NCBI GenBank assembly: GCA_944390005.1
Contig: CALXOJ010000003.1
Span: forward strand, 111,329-175,328
Source: an uncultured Spirochaetota bacterium
GTDB lineage: Bacteria > Spirochaetota > Spirochaetia > JAFGXN01
Reading direction: 5' to 3'
DNA length: 64,000 nucleotides
How positions within the stretch are numbered: the stretch's first letter is position 1; the number at the start of each line of letters is the position of its first letter. The position numbers and the translations under genes were made by a program. The notes below the pieces were generated by a model, which saw only the letters and a list, made by a program, of their open reading frames with translations, made no database searches and was not told where the DNA came from. This document shows positions 17,379 to 25,828 of the stretch, one piece after another.

Positions 17379-18419
17379 TTACAACCTTCGTATGATTTCT
17401 TCGGTTATTTTGTCGAGCGGCAGACTGACAGTGACTCCGCCCGCGCTGACGGCCGCCGCCGGCATTCCGTAAATCAGAGAGGTTTCTTTATCCTGTGCGA
17501 TTGTATAAGCTCCTGAAACCCGTAACTGCGCCATTGCTTTGGCTCCGTCATCCCCCATGCCGGTCAGAATAACGGCGATGGCGCGTTCTTTCAAAACATC
17601 GGCCGCCGACAAAAAAAGGTAGTCGACCGACGGAATGACTCCGTGCAGGCGGGGGCCGTCAAAGGTTTCAACGGCAATGTCCCGTCCTTTTTTGACAAGC
17701 TTTAAATGAAGCCCGCCGGGCGCAATCAAAACTTCGCCCTGTCTGACAACATCGCCGTTTTTTGCTTCCCTGACGGAGATACTGCATTCATCGTTCAGCC
17801 GTTCGGCAAAACGGGCGGTGAAGCCCGGCGGCATATGCTGAACAATAACGGTTCCTGGCATATTGGACGGAAACTGTTTCAGAAGAAAGGTCAAAGCCGT
17901 CGTTCCGCCGGTAGAGGCTCCCATAACGATCACTTTATCGGTTGTCCGGGAGCTGATCAAACGGAATTCGCTCTTCGGAACACGGCGGATGTCAAAATTC
18001 AGTTTTTTCAGGCGGGAAACATCGGCTTTGGAGGCCAGGCGGATTTCGTGAAGAAGCGCTTTGAAAAAATCGCGGATGTCGGTTTGGGCTCCGGCCAGTT
18101 GCGGTTTTTGGACAAAAGCGACGGCTCCGCTTTCCAACGCGTCAAAGGCAAGCGTTGAATTTTTCCGCGCCAGTGAAGAGACGACAATGGTCGGAATCGG
18201 GTATTGGGGCAGCAGTTTGCGGATGAACTCCAACCCGTCCATTTTCGGCATTTCCACATCGACGGTCATCACGTCCGGCTGGAATTTCAGAATCAATTCG
18301 CGCGCCTGGTACGGATCTCCGGCCGATCCGACCACTTCCATATCTTCTTCTTTGTTAATTGTCCGTCTGAGAATCGAACAGATGGACGGAGAATCGTCTA
18401 CAATCAGTACTTTTATCAT
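17379..18419 (-). CDS. cheB: protein-glutamate methylesterase CheB
   Basis: 346 residues. The receiver domain (1-120) has DDSPS and phospho-acceptor Asp54 (MTVDVEMPKMDG). The C-terminal methylesterase has the catalytic triad: Ser169 (MGASTGGTTAL), His195 (IVQHMPPGFTARFAERL) and Asp290 (LTGMGDDGA). It removes methyl groups from receptor glutamates after phosphorylation by CheA. Its ATG overlaps the cheR stop by four bases; cheD follows after two bases. Confidence 0.96.
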   Translation of the reverse strand: MIKVLIVDDSPSICSILRRTINKEEDMEVVGSAGDPYQARELILKFQPDVMTVDVEMPKMDGLEFIRKLLPQYPIPTIVVSSLARKNSTLAFDALESGAVAFVQKPQLAGAQTDIRDFFKALLHEIRLASKADVSRLKKLNFDIRRVPKSEFRLISSRTTDKVIVMGASTGGTTALTFLLKQFPSNMPGTVIVQHMPPGFTARFAERLNDECSISVREAKNGDVVRQGEVLIAPGGLHLKLVKKGRDIAVETFDGPRLHGVIPSVDYLFLSAADVLKERAIAVILTGMGDDGAKAMAQLRVSGAYTIAQDKETSLIYGMPAAAVSAGGVTVSLPLDKITEEIIRRL

Positions 18420-19273
18420 ATTTTTTCAATCTTCCTGTAAATAGAACCGGCGACTTGTTTAAAAGGGTGCTTCAGGTTGTTGATCGATTCGGAACACCCG
18501 ATAACCAGATAGCCGCCCGGTTTGATGTATCGGTAAAACCGGTTGATAATCCGCTCTTTGGAGTCGTTGTCAAAGTAAATCATCACGTTGCGGCAGTAAA
18601 TAATGTCGAACCGGTTCTTGAACGGATAGGCGTCGTTATTCAAATTGAGCCGGCGGAACAGAATCATATCGCGGATGGATTTTTTTACCCGGTATTCGTC
18701 GCTGCCGACGTGCTCGAAGTAGTTGACCAAAAAAAGTTTATTGACGTTTTCTGTAATTTCGGATTTGGAATAAACGCCGTTGACGGCTTTCATTAATGCG
18801 CGTTCCGAGATGTCCGTCGCCAGAATAAACGGATTGACGGCCTTCAGATGAGGGCCGAAGTACTCCAATAAAGTAATGGCGAGGGAGTACGGTTCCTGTC
18901 CTTCCGAACAGCCGGCGCTCCAAATGCGGATGTCGGGGTTCGTTTGCCGCGGCATGTATCCTAACGATTGAAATCCCCCGTTTTGAGAGAAGTAGGTCAG
19001 TAATTGATTTTCTCGGAAAAAATAGGAGTGATTGGTCGTTAAACGGTTCATCATCTCCTGCAGTTTTTTCCCCGACTGGTCACTTTTGACATCGTCCAAG
19101 TAGTTTCGGATAGAGTGATAATTCCCTTCTTTCCATACTTTACTCAGTCGGCCTTCAACGAGGGATTTTTTTTGATCGGCAAAGCGGATGCCGAATTCCC
19201 GATAGACGAAATCGGCTATCATGTGGAATTCGGCATCCGAAATACGGATGGTATCCGTATTAGAAATTTCCAT
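18416..19273 (-). CDS. cheR: chemotaxis methyltransferase CheR
   Basis: 285 residues. The N-terminal helical domain (about 10-75) is followed by the SAM-binding domain with IWSAGCSEGQEPYSLAI, ATDISERALMKA, FDIIYCRNVMIYFD and PGGYLVIGCSES. It methylates receptor glutamates using S-adenosylmethionine. The start codon lies inside the end of the receptor gene: a 14-base overlap in which the receptor's last codons (Tyr-Gly-Asn-Phe-stop) also contain the CheR ATG. This gives tight coupling between receptor and its methylase. Confidence 0.95.
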   Translation of the reverse strand: MEISNTDTIRISDAEFHMIADFVYREFGIRFADQKKSLVEGRLSKVWKEGNYHSIRNYLDDVKSDQSGKKLQEMMNRLTTNHSYFFRENQLLTYFSQNGGFQSLGYMPRQTNPDIRIWSAGCSEGQEPYSLAITLLEYFGPHLKAVNPFILATDISERALMKAVNGVYSKSEITENVNKLFLVNYFEHVGSDEYRVKKSIRDMILFRRLNLNNDAYPFKNRFDIIYCRNVMIYFDNDSKERIINRFYRYIKPGGYLVIGCSESINNLKHPFKQVAGSIYRKIEKI

Positions 19274-21479
19274 AATCGCTGTCGTCCAATTTGATAACTG
19301 AAGCGGCCGACGGAGCAGCGCTTAAATCATCGATTCCGTCTTTTTGTGCGGTGACAGACGCATGAGCATTTTGCAGAAATGTCGAAGCGTAATTTTGAGC
19401 AGCCGCTCCGCCGGTTCGTTCAAACTTGATCTCCTCCAGCTGGCTGTGGAGCTGAACGGCCTGAGCCGCCAACTCTTCGGCCGCCGCGGCGCCTTCTTCC
19501 GCATTGGCGCTGTTGGACTGCGTAACCTGTTCAATCTGACCGATAGCCTTGGAAATCTGTTCGATACCCTGGCTTTGTTCTTTGGAAGCGACCGCAATTT
19601 CTTGCAGGTACTGCGATGTGACGTCGGCTTCTTTCAAAATATCTGTCAGCTGCTTCGACGTATCGTTTGCAAATTGAACAGAATCCTGGATTTTTCCGAT
19701 GATGGTATCGACGATAGTTTGGGTCTCCAAAACGCTTTGCGCCGACTTTTTCGCCAGATTGCGGACTTCTTCGGCAACAACTCCGAAACCGCGGCCGTAT
19801 TTTCCGGCACGGGCGGCTTCCACGTTAGCGTTCAATGCCAACAGGTTGGTTTGGAATGCAATTTCATCGATAGCTTTGACCACTGCCTTTGTTTGATCCG
19901 AAGCCTGCGAAATTTCGTTCATTAATCCGAGCAGTACGTTCATTTTCTCGTTTCCGGCACGGGCGTAATCAGCCGCTAACCGGGCGTACTTGTTAGCTTC
20001 ATCGGACTTGTCGGCATTGTTTTTCGATTGAACATTGATTTCATGCAGTGATGCGGAAATTTCTTCGACTGCGGACGCCTGTTCGGTCGCGCCTTGCGAC
20101 TGCGATTGAGAAGCGTCGGCAATTTGCTGCGAACCGTTTTTCACCTGATTGACGGCGATGTCGGTCTGAACGAAGAAATCCGTCAGCGCAACCTGCAGAC
20201 CTTTGAGAATCTTTCCGAGTTCGTCTTTGTCGGATGCCAAATCGATGTTCATCGTTAAATCCTTGTTGGCGATGACGCGGACGACTTTCTCTTTGTAACG
20301 GATCGACTCAATCATTTTATCGAGTTCTTCGCCGAAGATGACCAGCTCGTTGTCTTTGGAAGAGAAGGGGAGTTTCGGCGGGTTGACGCTGTAGTTACCG
20401 CCTGCAATTTCGATCGCCGTATCCTTTAACTGCACAATGTATTTTGCCAGCCGGTTGTTCAGGATATAAATAATCACCAGAACGACAATCAGAACCGCGA
20501 TACCGATTCCCAGTCCGGAGAGCAGCGGAATCAGAGTCGCTTTCACCAAAACAGCCGACGGCATTGCGAAACCGACAAAACCTTCTTTAACGGTCGTGCC
20601 CAGCTGCAGCGGGAAAATCGAACAGACCCAGCTGCCGTCGTCAAAACTCAGCGTTCCGTCAAACTGACGCGTATTTTTAAACGTGTTTTCAATTGTTCGG
20701 ACGTTTTCGGCACCAAAGTAATCGGCAGCACTGCTTTGTACAAATTTGTCCTGAGTATGAGTAATGATCGTTCCGGTCGGATCAACGGCAAACCACTGTT
20801 CGCCGTTGTTGGCGTGCATATCCTCGGGGGAAATGTAGGCAATTTTGGACATTTCATAGGTGAATGAAGCGGCGCCGACAAAAGTTTCGCCTGCCATCAA
20901 CGGAAACGATATTTCAAAGACGTAAATATCGCCGTAGCTTTTTAGATTTGCCAGCCGCGGTGTGGTGATGACCATCTGTTGTCTCTCTTTTACCGTCGTG
21001 TACCATTCGCCGTTGCGGTATTCTTCTGCCGGCAGAAAATCTCTGTAAATATTGCCGACACGGTCGCGCAGAACGCGGACGGCGACGTTATTCAGGTCGT
21101 TGCGTAAATTTTCGACAATCGGGTGGTAGAGAAAATAGCCGTCAAACAGAATAATATCGATGCACAGTGCGCTTTCCCGTTTTTGAAGGAACATCGTTTC
21201 GACCATTTCCGCAAACAGCGGAATGTCAAACTGATTGTTGTTCAGTTTGAAGGAACTCATCACGCCGTCGATCAGCGTCTGGTCAACCGCGATCTCCACG
21301 GCGACTTTTTCATTCAGTTCCCTCAATACGGTTTCACCGGAAACCGTGTTCATGTTTTGCACCTGCTGTCGGACCTGAAACATTCCAACCAGGGCTGTAA
21401 TCAAAACGGCAATGAAGATGCCGAATGCCGTTGTGATGGCAATCGGTAAAATCATTGATACTTTAAAAGTCTTTTTCAT
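19260..21479 (-). CDS. methyl-accepting chemotaxis protein
   Basis: 739 residues. Transmembrane helix 1 is residues about 9-31; a periplasmic double-Cache-like ligand domain covers about 35-300; helix 2 is about 308-332; a HAMP region follows. The long cytoplasmic coiled coil has the hairpin tip IAFQTNLLALNANVEAARAG followed by GRGFGVVAEEVRNLA. The extreme C-terminus is DYGNF, matching the x-[HFYW]-x-x-[HFYW] pentapeptide that tethers CheR or CheB in other bacteria. It is the only receptor in the operon. Ligand unknown. Confidence 0.95.
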   Translation of the reverse strand: MKKTFKVSMILPIAITTAFGIFIAVLITALVGMFQVRQQVQNMNTVSGETVLRELNEKVAVEIAVDQTLIDGVMSSFKLNNNQFDIPLFAEMVETMFLQKRESALCIDIILFDGYFLYHPIVENLRNDLNNVAVRVLRDRVGNIYRDFLPAEEYRNGEWYTTVKERQQMVITTPRLANLKSYGDIYVFEISFPLMAGETFVGAASFTYEMSKIAYISPEDMHANNGEQWFAVDPTGTIITHTQDKFVQSSAADYFGAENVRTIENTFKNTRQFDGTLSFDDGSWVCSIFPLQLGTTVKEGFVGFAMPSAVLVKATLIPLLSGLGIGIAVLIVVLVIIYILNNRLAKYIVQLKDTAIEIAGGNYSVNPPKLPFSSKDNELVIFGEELDKMIESIRYKEKVVRVIANKDLTMNIDLASDKDELGKILKGLQVALTDFFVQTDIAVNQVKNGSQQIADASQSQSQGATEQASAVEEISASLHEINVQSKNNADKSDEANKYARLAADYARAGNEKMNVLLGLMNEISQASDQTKAVVKAIDEIAFQTNLLALNANVEAARAGKYGRGFGVVAEEVRNLAKKSAQSVLETQTIVDTIIGKIQDSVQFANDTSKQLTDILKEADVTSQYLQEIAVASKEQSQGIEQISKAIGQIEQVTQSNSANAEEGAAAAEELAAQAVQLHSQLEEIKFERTGGAAAQNYASTFLQNAHASVTAQKDGIDDLSAAPSAASVIKLDDSDYGNF

Positions 21480-21495
21480 TTTTCTCGCCTCCTGC

Positions 21496-21996
21496 TTAAA
21501 TGCGATTTGCTATTGCTTGAACATCCTGTTCGGAGAACAGTTTGTTGATATCCAGTAAAATTTTGACCTCGTCTCCGACTTTAGCCAACCCTAAAATATA
21601 ACGCTCGTTGATGCTCAGATTTTTTACCTGCGGCGCCGGCGCTACGTCATCTTTGGGAATCGAGCGGACTTCCGAAACCGTGTCGACGATCAGTCCCATG
21701 GAGTTGTTTTCATGGGCAATGATGACGATACAGGTTTTTTTGTCGGCTTCCTTTTCCGGCAGATGAAAGCGGCTTCGCAAATCGATGGTGGGAATGATTT
21801 GCCCGCGGATGTTGATGATGCCTTTTACATAATTCGGCATATCGGGAATGTGGGTAATCGGCTGCATTTCGACAATTTGAATGATGTTCGAAATCGGAAT
21901 CCCGTAAGATTCTTCACCTAAATCAAAGAGCAGAAATTTATCGGCATCTCCTTCGGCTTCATCGTCTTCAAGAAAATCTTCGAAATCGTTTGACAT
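21496..21996 (-). CDS. cheW: chemotaxis adaptor CheW
   Basis: 166 residues. An acidic N-terminal tail (FEDFLEDDEAEGD) precedes the CheW SH3-like fold: LLFDLGEESYGIPISNIIQIV, ITHIPDMPNYVKGIINIRGQIIP and GLIVDTVSEVRSI. It bridges the receptor and CheA. It lies between cheA and the receptor gene with short gaps and no separate promoter. Confidence 0.94.
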   Translation of the reverse strand: MSNDFEDFLEDDEAEGDADKFLLFDLGEESYGIPISNIIQIVEMQPITHIPDMPNYVKGIINIRGQIIPTIDLRSRFHLPEKEADKKTCIVIIAHENNSMGLIVDTVSEVRSIPKDDVAPAPQVKNLSINERYILGLAKVGDEVKILLDINKLFSEQDVQAIANRI

Positions 21997-22006
21997 GAAT
22001 CTCCTC

Positions 22007-24814
22007 CTAAACCAAATCCAGAGTTTCGCCGAGCAGACGATTCATGTCGACAATCAAACAGGTCTCCCCGCCTGCCAAAATGCTGCACCCCGACAAACTG
22101 GAGAGGTGGGCGAACATTTGAGGCAGAGGTTTGATGACTAAATTTTTGTTGCCGATGATTTCGTCGACCACAACGGCGACTTTTTTATCGTTTGAAGAGA
22201 CGGCAATGATTGCAATGCCGTCTTCGTAACGTTGATAGTGATGATCTGTGCCGTAGCAGCGGCTCATTTCCAAAATCGGAATCAGCTCTCCGCGAAGATT
22301 TAAAACTTCGCCTTGACTTTGCGTAACGGTCACCTGTTCTTCTCTGAATTTGTAAAATTCGACGACGTCGGTGATCTGCGTCGCGAATGTCAGCTCGCCG
22401 AGCTTAAAAGTGATGGCGTCGATAATGGCGAGCGTCAACGGAATTCGGATAAGAAATTCACTGCCTTTTCCCTCTTCGGAACGGATGATGACCGATCCGC
22501 GCAATGCGTCGATGCTGCGCTTGACAACGTCCATACCAACGCCGCGCCCGGAAATATCGGAAACCGTTTCGGATGTTGAAAAACCGGGCAGCATAATCAA
22601 ATCAAAAATTTTGCGTTCGGGTAAATTCGCGGCCTCTTCGGCTGTAATGATTCCTTTTCGAATCGCTTTTTCTTTGATTTTGGCTTTATCCAGACCGCGG
22701 CCGTCGTCGCGGACGCTGATAACAATGCTGTTGCCTTCATATTTGGCCCCGAGAGTGACGTTTCCCGTTATCGGCTTGCCGGAGGCTGTTCGCTCGGCAG
22801 GAGTTTCGATGCCGTGATCCAATGCATTTCGAATAATATGCATCAGCGGATCGGAAATCTCATCGATGACGTTGCGATCCATCTCCGTGTCCTGGCCGAA
22901 AATCGTAAAATTGATCTCTTTTTGGAGTTTGCGCGACAAATCTCTTACCAGACGCTTCATTTTGTTAAAAAGTCCGTTAAGGGTAATCATACGCAGCTGC
23001 ATGGAGAGTTCCTGGATTTCACGCGTAACGTTTTCCAGATTGTTTTTTGCCTTTTGGATTTCCTGACTTTCGTCCTCTTCGTCGAATTGCCCCATCAGAA
23101 TATCTTGTGCGGTAATCAGCTCTCCGATCATATTGAAGAGGCGGTCCATTTTTTTGATGTCGACGCGGACGGTCGTTGCTTCCGGATCGGTAACGGCGGC
23201 GGAGGCGCTCACCGTCTTTTGAGGCGCGTCGCCTTCCTTCGCTTTCGGCAGTTCGGGCTGTACGGCAGCGGTTGAGCGAACCGCTTCCGACTGCTGCCGC
23301 TCCGTTTGAGGTTCGGCGGTCGGCATCTGAAACGGCTGCGGTTGAACCGGGTTAATCGGCGCCGCTTTGTCGGCTTCTTCGTTCTTCTCTTCCTCGAGAG
23401 GCGGAAGTTCTTCGCCGGCAGCTTGTTTTAAAAGCGCCATACGCGCCTTAAACGCATCGGCCAGCGTTTTGAGACTCGAAAAGAGGTCCGAGTAAGAGAG
23501 GGTATAGCCGTCGGATACCCGGTTGATTTTATTGGTAATCAGTTCGCATAAATCGATGATTTCGTGAACGCCGGTTTTCAGTGATGCGTCGTGCAGCGCC
23601 TTGATTTCCGTTACGATTTCCCGCATGGCGGTTTCGTTTCGAATGTCTTGCTGCAATATCGTCAGTGAGCGTTTGAGGTTTTCGAAAACTTTTTTGGCGG
23701 CGTACGCGTATTCGCCCAATTCGCGGGCGGTGAGCATCGGAGAAGAAAACGCCGGTTCGGCAGCGGGCTGCTGCTGCGGAATTTCTTCGTTCTTTGCCGG
23801 CTCTGACGGCGTGCTGTTTTCCGCACCGCATTCGTGCGCCGCCATGTACCGTTCAATGTCGTTTAAAATGGAAGAGAGGTCGTAAACCGGAAATTCCACC
23901 GCGAAAGAATCCTCCGATGCGGCGTAGCGGGCGGCGACCGGCGCCAGAACGTTCATCATCGAACGCAGAATATCGGATCCTGAAAGCAGTATGTCAATCA
24001 GCTCCGAAGAGAAGTCGATGGCATTCGACCGCAGGGCGTCAAGCAAATTTTCCAGACGGTGGGAAAGCTGCGTAATCTGCGAAAATCCCATGAAGCCGCT
24101 GATTCCTTTAATGGTGTGCATGGCTCGAAAAATCGCGTTGACGGTATCCCGGTCGTGAGTGGCTTCCAAATTGACTATCAGATTTTCAACGTTGTCCAGA
24201 TGTTCCGTTGATTCCGCCACAAACGAATTCAGCGTCTCGCCGTCGTCAACGGTGATTGTCAGCATCTCTCCGGGCTTTGGTCCGGTCGGCGTTTCTTGTT
24301 TCTGTACCGCGCTTTCGGCTTCCGGAGCCGGCGCTTCGTCCTGCGGCGGCTGCATTTGTGAAAGAAGGGAGTCGATGTCCTGTTGCTGAGTGTCATTGTC
24401 GGCAGCATCGTTCATCTGCGAGAGTAAACGGGTGAAGTCGTCTGCCGGTTTAGGTTCGGCACCGCCCATTTGCGCAAGCAGATCGTCGGCCGTAACAGTC
24501 GGCGTTTGAGACTCTTCTGCGGCGGGAGTACCGTGCGCATATGCCGCCGGCGCTGCTTCGGCTGCGGTTCCTTCAAGCAAAGCCGTTTTAATACGGAGCA
24601 GTTCGGCTTCCTGTTCGTCGGACGAGCCTTGCAAAATGATGGATTCCAGAAGTGATTTTAACAGGCGGATTTGCGCCAATTCCTCTTCCGGAATTTCGTT
24701 TTCGGTAATGAATTGATCGCACAGTTCGACTGCCTGCATTGCTTCAAAGAGGTCGCCGAACGTGTATGCGTTCAAAACATCACTCAATTCCTTGAAATAC
24801 TCTTTCACTTTCAA
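22007..24814 (-). CDS. cheA: chemotaxis histidine kinase CheA, extended form
   Basis: 935 residues, much longer than the usual 650-720. An extra N-terminal helical segment (about 1-85) and an acidic, Gln/Pro-rich linker precede the Hpt domain, whose phospho-acceptor His233 lies in FRAMHTIKGISGF. A second helical region (about 365-480) resembles another Hpt-like bundle without a clear phospho-histidine motif. Then come the dimerisation domain (TTVRVDIKKMDRLFNMIGEL), the ATPase (LMHIIRNALDHGIE, DDGRGLD, SDISGRGVGMDVVK) and a CheW-like regulatory domain. It phosphorylates CheY and CheB. Its ATG overlaps the upstream cheY-like gene by four bases. Confidence 0.94.
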   Translation of the reverse strand: MKVKEYFKELSDVLNAYTFGDLFEAMQAVELCDQFITENEIPEEELAQIRLLKSLLESIILQGSSDEQEAELLRIKTALLEGTAAEAAPAAYAHGTPAAEESQTPTVTADDLLAQMGGAEPKPADDFTRLLSQMNDAADNDTQQQDIDSLLSQMQPPQDEAPAPEAESAVQKQETPTGPKPGEMLTITVDDGETLNSFVAESTEHLDNVENLIVNLEATHDRDTVNAIFRAMHTIKGISGFMGFSQITQLSHRLENLLDALRSNAIDFSSELIDILLSGSDILRSMMNVLAPVAARYAASEDSFAVEFPVYDLSSILNDIERYMAAHECGAENSTPSEPAKNEEIPQQQPAAEPAFSSPMLTARELGEYAYAAKKVFENLKRSLTILQQDIRNETAMREIVTEIKALHDASLKTGVHEIIDLCELITNKINRVSDGYTLSYSDLFSSLKTLADAFKARMALLKQAAGEELPPLEEEKNEEADKAAPINPVQPQPFQMPTAEPQTERQQSEAVRSTAAVQPELPKAKEGDAPQKTVSASAAVTDPEATTVRVDIKKMDRLFNMIGELITAQDILMGQFDEEDESQEIQKAKNNLENVTREIQELSMQLRMITLNGLFNKMKRLVRDLSRKLQKEINFTIFGQDTEMDRNVIDEISDPLMHIIRNALDHGIETPAERTASGKPITGNVTLGAKYEGNSIVISVRDDGRGLDKAKIKEKAIRKGIITAEEAANLPERKIFDLIMLPGFSTSETVSDISGRGVGMDVVKRSIDALRGSVIIRSEEGKGSEFLIRIPLTLAIIDAITFKLGELTFATQITDVVEFYKFREEQVTVTQSQGEVLNLRGELIPILEMSRCYGTDHHYQRYEDGIAIIAVSSNDKKVAVVVDEIIGNKNLVIKPLPQMFAHLSSLSGCSILAGGETCLIVDMNRLLGETLDLV

Positions 24815-25173
24815 ATCCCCAACAGCATTTTTGTCAGTTTGCGGAGTTGATCGGGGTTAAACGGTTTTTGAATCCAGCCGTTGACGCCGAGGCTCTGCCC
24901 CATTTGCTTTTTTTCCGTATCGGTGACCGTTGTCAGAAAGACAATCGGCGTGTTTGCGTACTGTGCATCTTTTTTCAGCCGACTGACACACTCCAGTCCG
25001 TCCATAACGGGCATATTGACGTCGACAAAAAAGAGATCGATTTTGTCGGCGGCGGCAACGTTTAAACCGCTTTGTCCGTTGTCGGCCTCCAAAATGGTGT
25101 ATCCATCCGGCTGAAGTGTTTTTTTAATCAGCATGCGCATAGTCGCCGAATCGTCGATAGTCAAAATGTTCAT
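24811..25173 (-). CDS. CheY-like response regulator 2
   Basis: 120 residues, receiver only. Active-site residues: Asp7 and Asp8 (LTIDDSATMR), Asp51 (LFFVDVNMPVMDGLE), Thr81 (VFLTT) and Lys103 (IQKPFNP). It overlaps the start of cheA and the end of the membrane protein gene by four bases each. Being placed with the CheZ-like membrane protein rather than with cheX, it may be a phosphate sink or a regulator with a separate output (inference). Confidence 0.9.
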   Translation of the reverse strand: MNILTIDDSATMRMLIKKTLQPDGYTILEADNGQSGLNVAAADKIDLFFVDVNMPVMDGLECVSRLKKDAQYANTPIVFLTTVTDTEKKQMGQSLGVNGWIQKPFNPDQLRKLTKMLLGI

Positions 25174-25709
25174 TTTCTCATATCCTCCGAAATATGATCT
25201 AAAACCGCAAATTCCTCATCAATTGAAAAAATTTGACGGCATTTATCCGTGACTTCTTTTTGTATCTGAGGAGAGATATTCATTTCGTAAATATCTGCCG
25301 AAGCGTCGTCAAGCAGAACTTGAATATGCTCTCGAATTTGGGCTGTATAATCTTCAAACTGAAGATTTTCTAAACATTCGCACAGCGTATTGTCAATCGC
25401 CTGCACTGTCTCTGCAGTGTTTTTGTTATCTTTTATGAGATTTGCAAAAATTTTATCTTGAATCTCTTCTTCGATGAGTTCAAGATCTCCCAGTGCTTTC
25501 GCAACTTGCAGAACGGATTGACGGCTTTTTTGAGAAATGATGGAGCGTAATTTTCGAACGACGGTCAATGAGAAAACAATTTTTTGCAGAATGAATTTTC
25601 GCTGCTTCTCTTTTTTCTTGTGATTAAGAATATAAAAGGCTAATAAGAGAGTTTCCGCAACAATAATCAATGCCGCTATGACTAGAATGATTGAATTCCC
25701 GATCGTCAA
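25170..25709 (-). CDS. membrane-anchored helical protein with CheZ-like motif
   Basis: 179 residues from a TTG start; no ATG alternative keeps the membrane helix, and the ribosome site is weak. One N-terminal transmembrane helix (about 5-28, VIAALIIVAETLLLAFYIL) is followed by a basic patch KKKEKQRK and then almost pure alpha-helix. Residues 115-128 read ENLQFEDYTAQIRE. The FEDYTAQ core, with Asp120 and Gln124, lines up with the CheZ phosphatase signature (FQDLTGQ in E. coli, catalytic Gln). It is the first gene of the chemotaxis operon and overlaps the following cheY-like gene. A membrane-bound CheY-P phosphatase is a plausible role; no function is proven and the rest of the protein is not recognised. 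Confidence 0.7.
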   Translation of the reverse strand: MTIGNSIILVIAALIIVAETLLLAFYILNHKKKEKQRKFILQKIVFSLTVVRKLRSIISQKSRQSVLQVAKALGDLELIEEEIQDKIFANLIKDNKNTAETVQAIDNTLCECLENLQFEDYTAQIREHIQVLLDDASADIYEMNISPQIQKEVTDKCRQIFSIDEEFAVLDHISEDMRK

Positions 25710-25779
25710 GATTATAAACCGCCTTTTGTTGTGAGTTGTGCTACTTTTTTGATACGGGAAATGAAATCCTTATACTTCT

Positions 25780-25809
25780 ATTATAATCACTCTTTTACGA
25801 AAAAGTAAA
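25780..25809 (-). promoter_or_regulatory. putative chemotaxis operon promoter
   Basis: On the minus strand TTTACT, 18 bases, TATAAT lie about 70 bases before the TTG start of the first operon gene. An 11-T run (plus strand 25813-25823) lies just upstream. No sigma28-type flagellar promoter was recognised. Confidence 0.55.
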
Positions 25810-25828
25810 GTGTTTTTTTTTTTAGAAA

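Noticed and set aside
25812..25824. Run of 11 T between purF and the chemotaxis operon as a phase-variation tract
   Set aside because: A/T runs of this length are common in AT-rich spacers and it lies outside the -35/-10 spacer; no clear effect can be argued.
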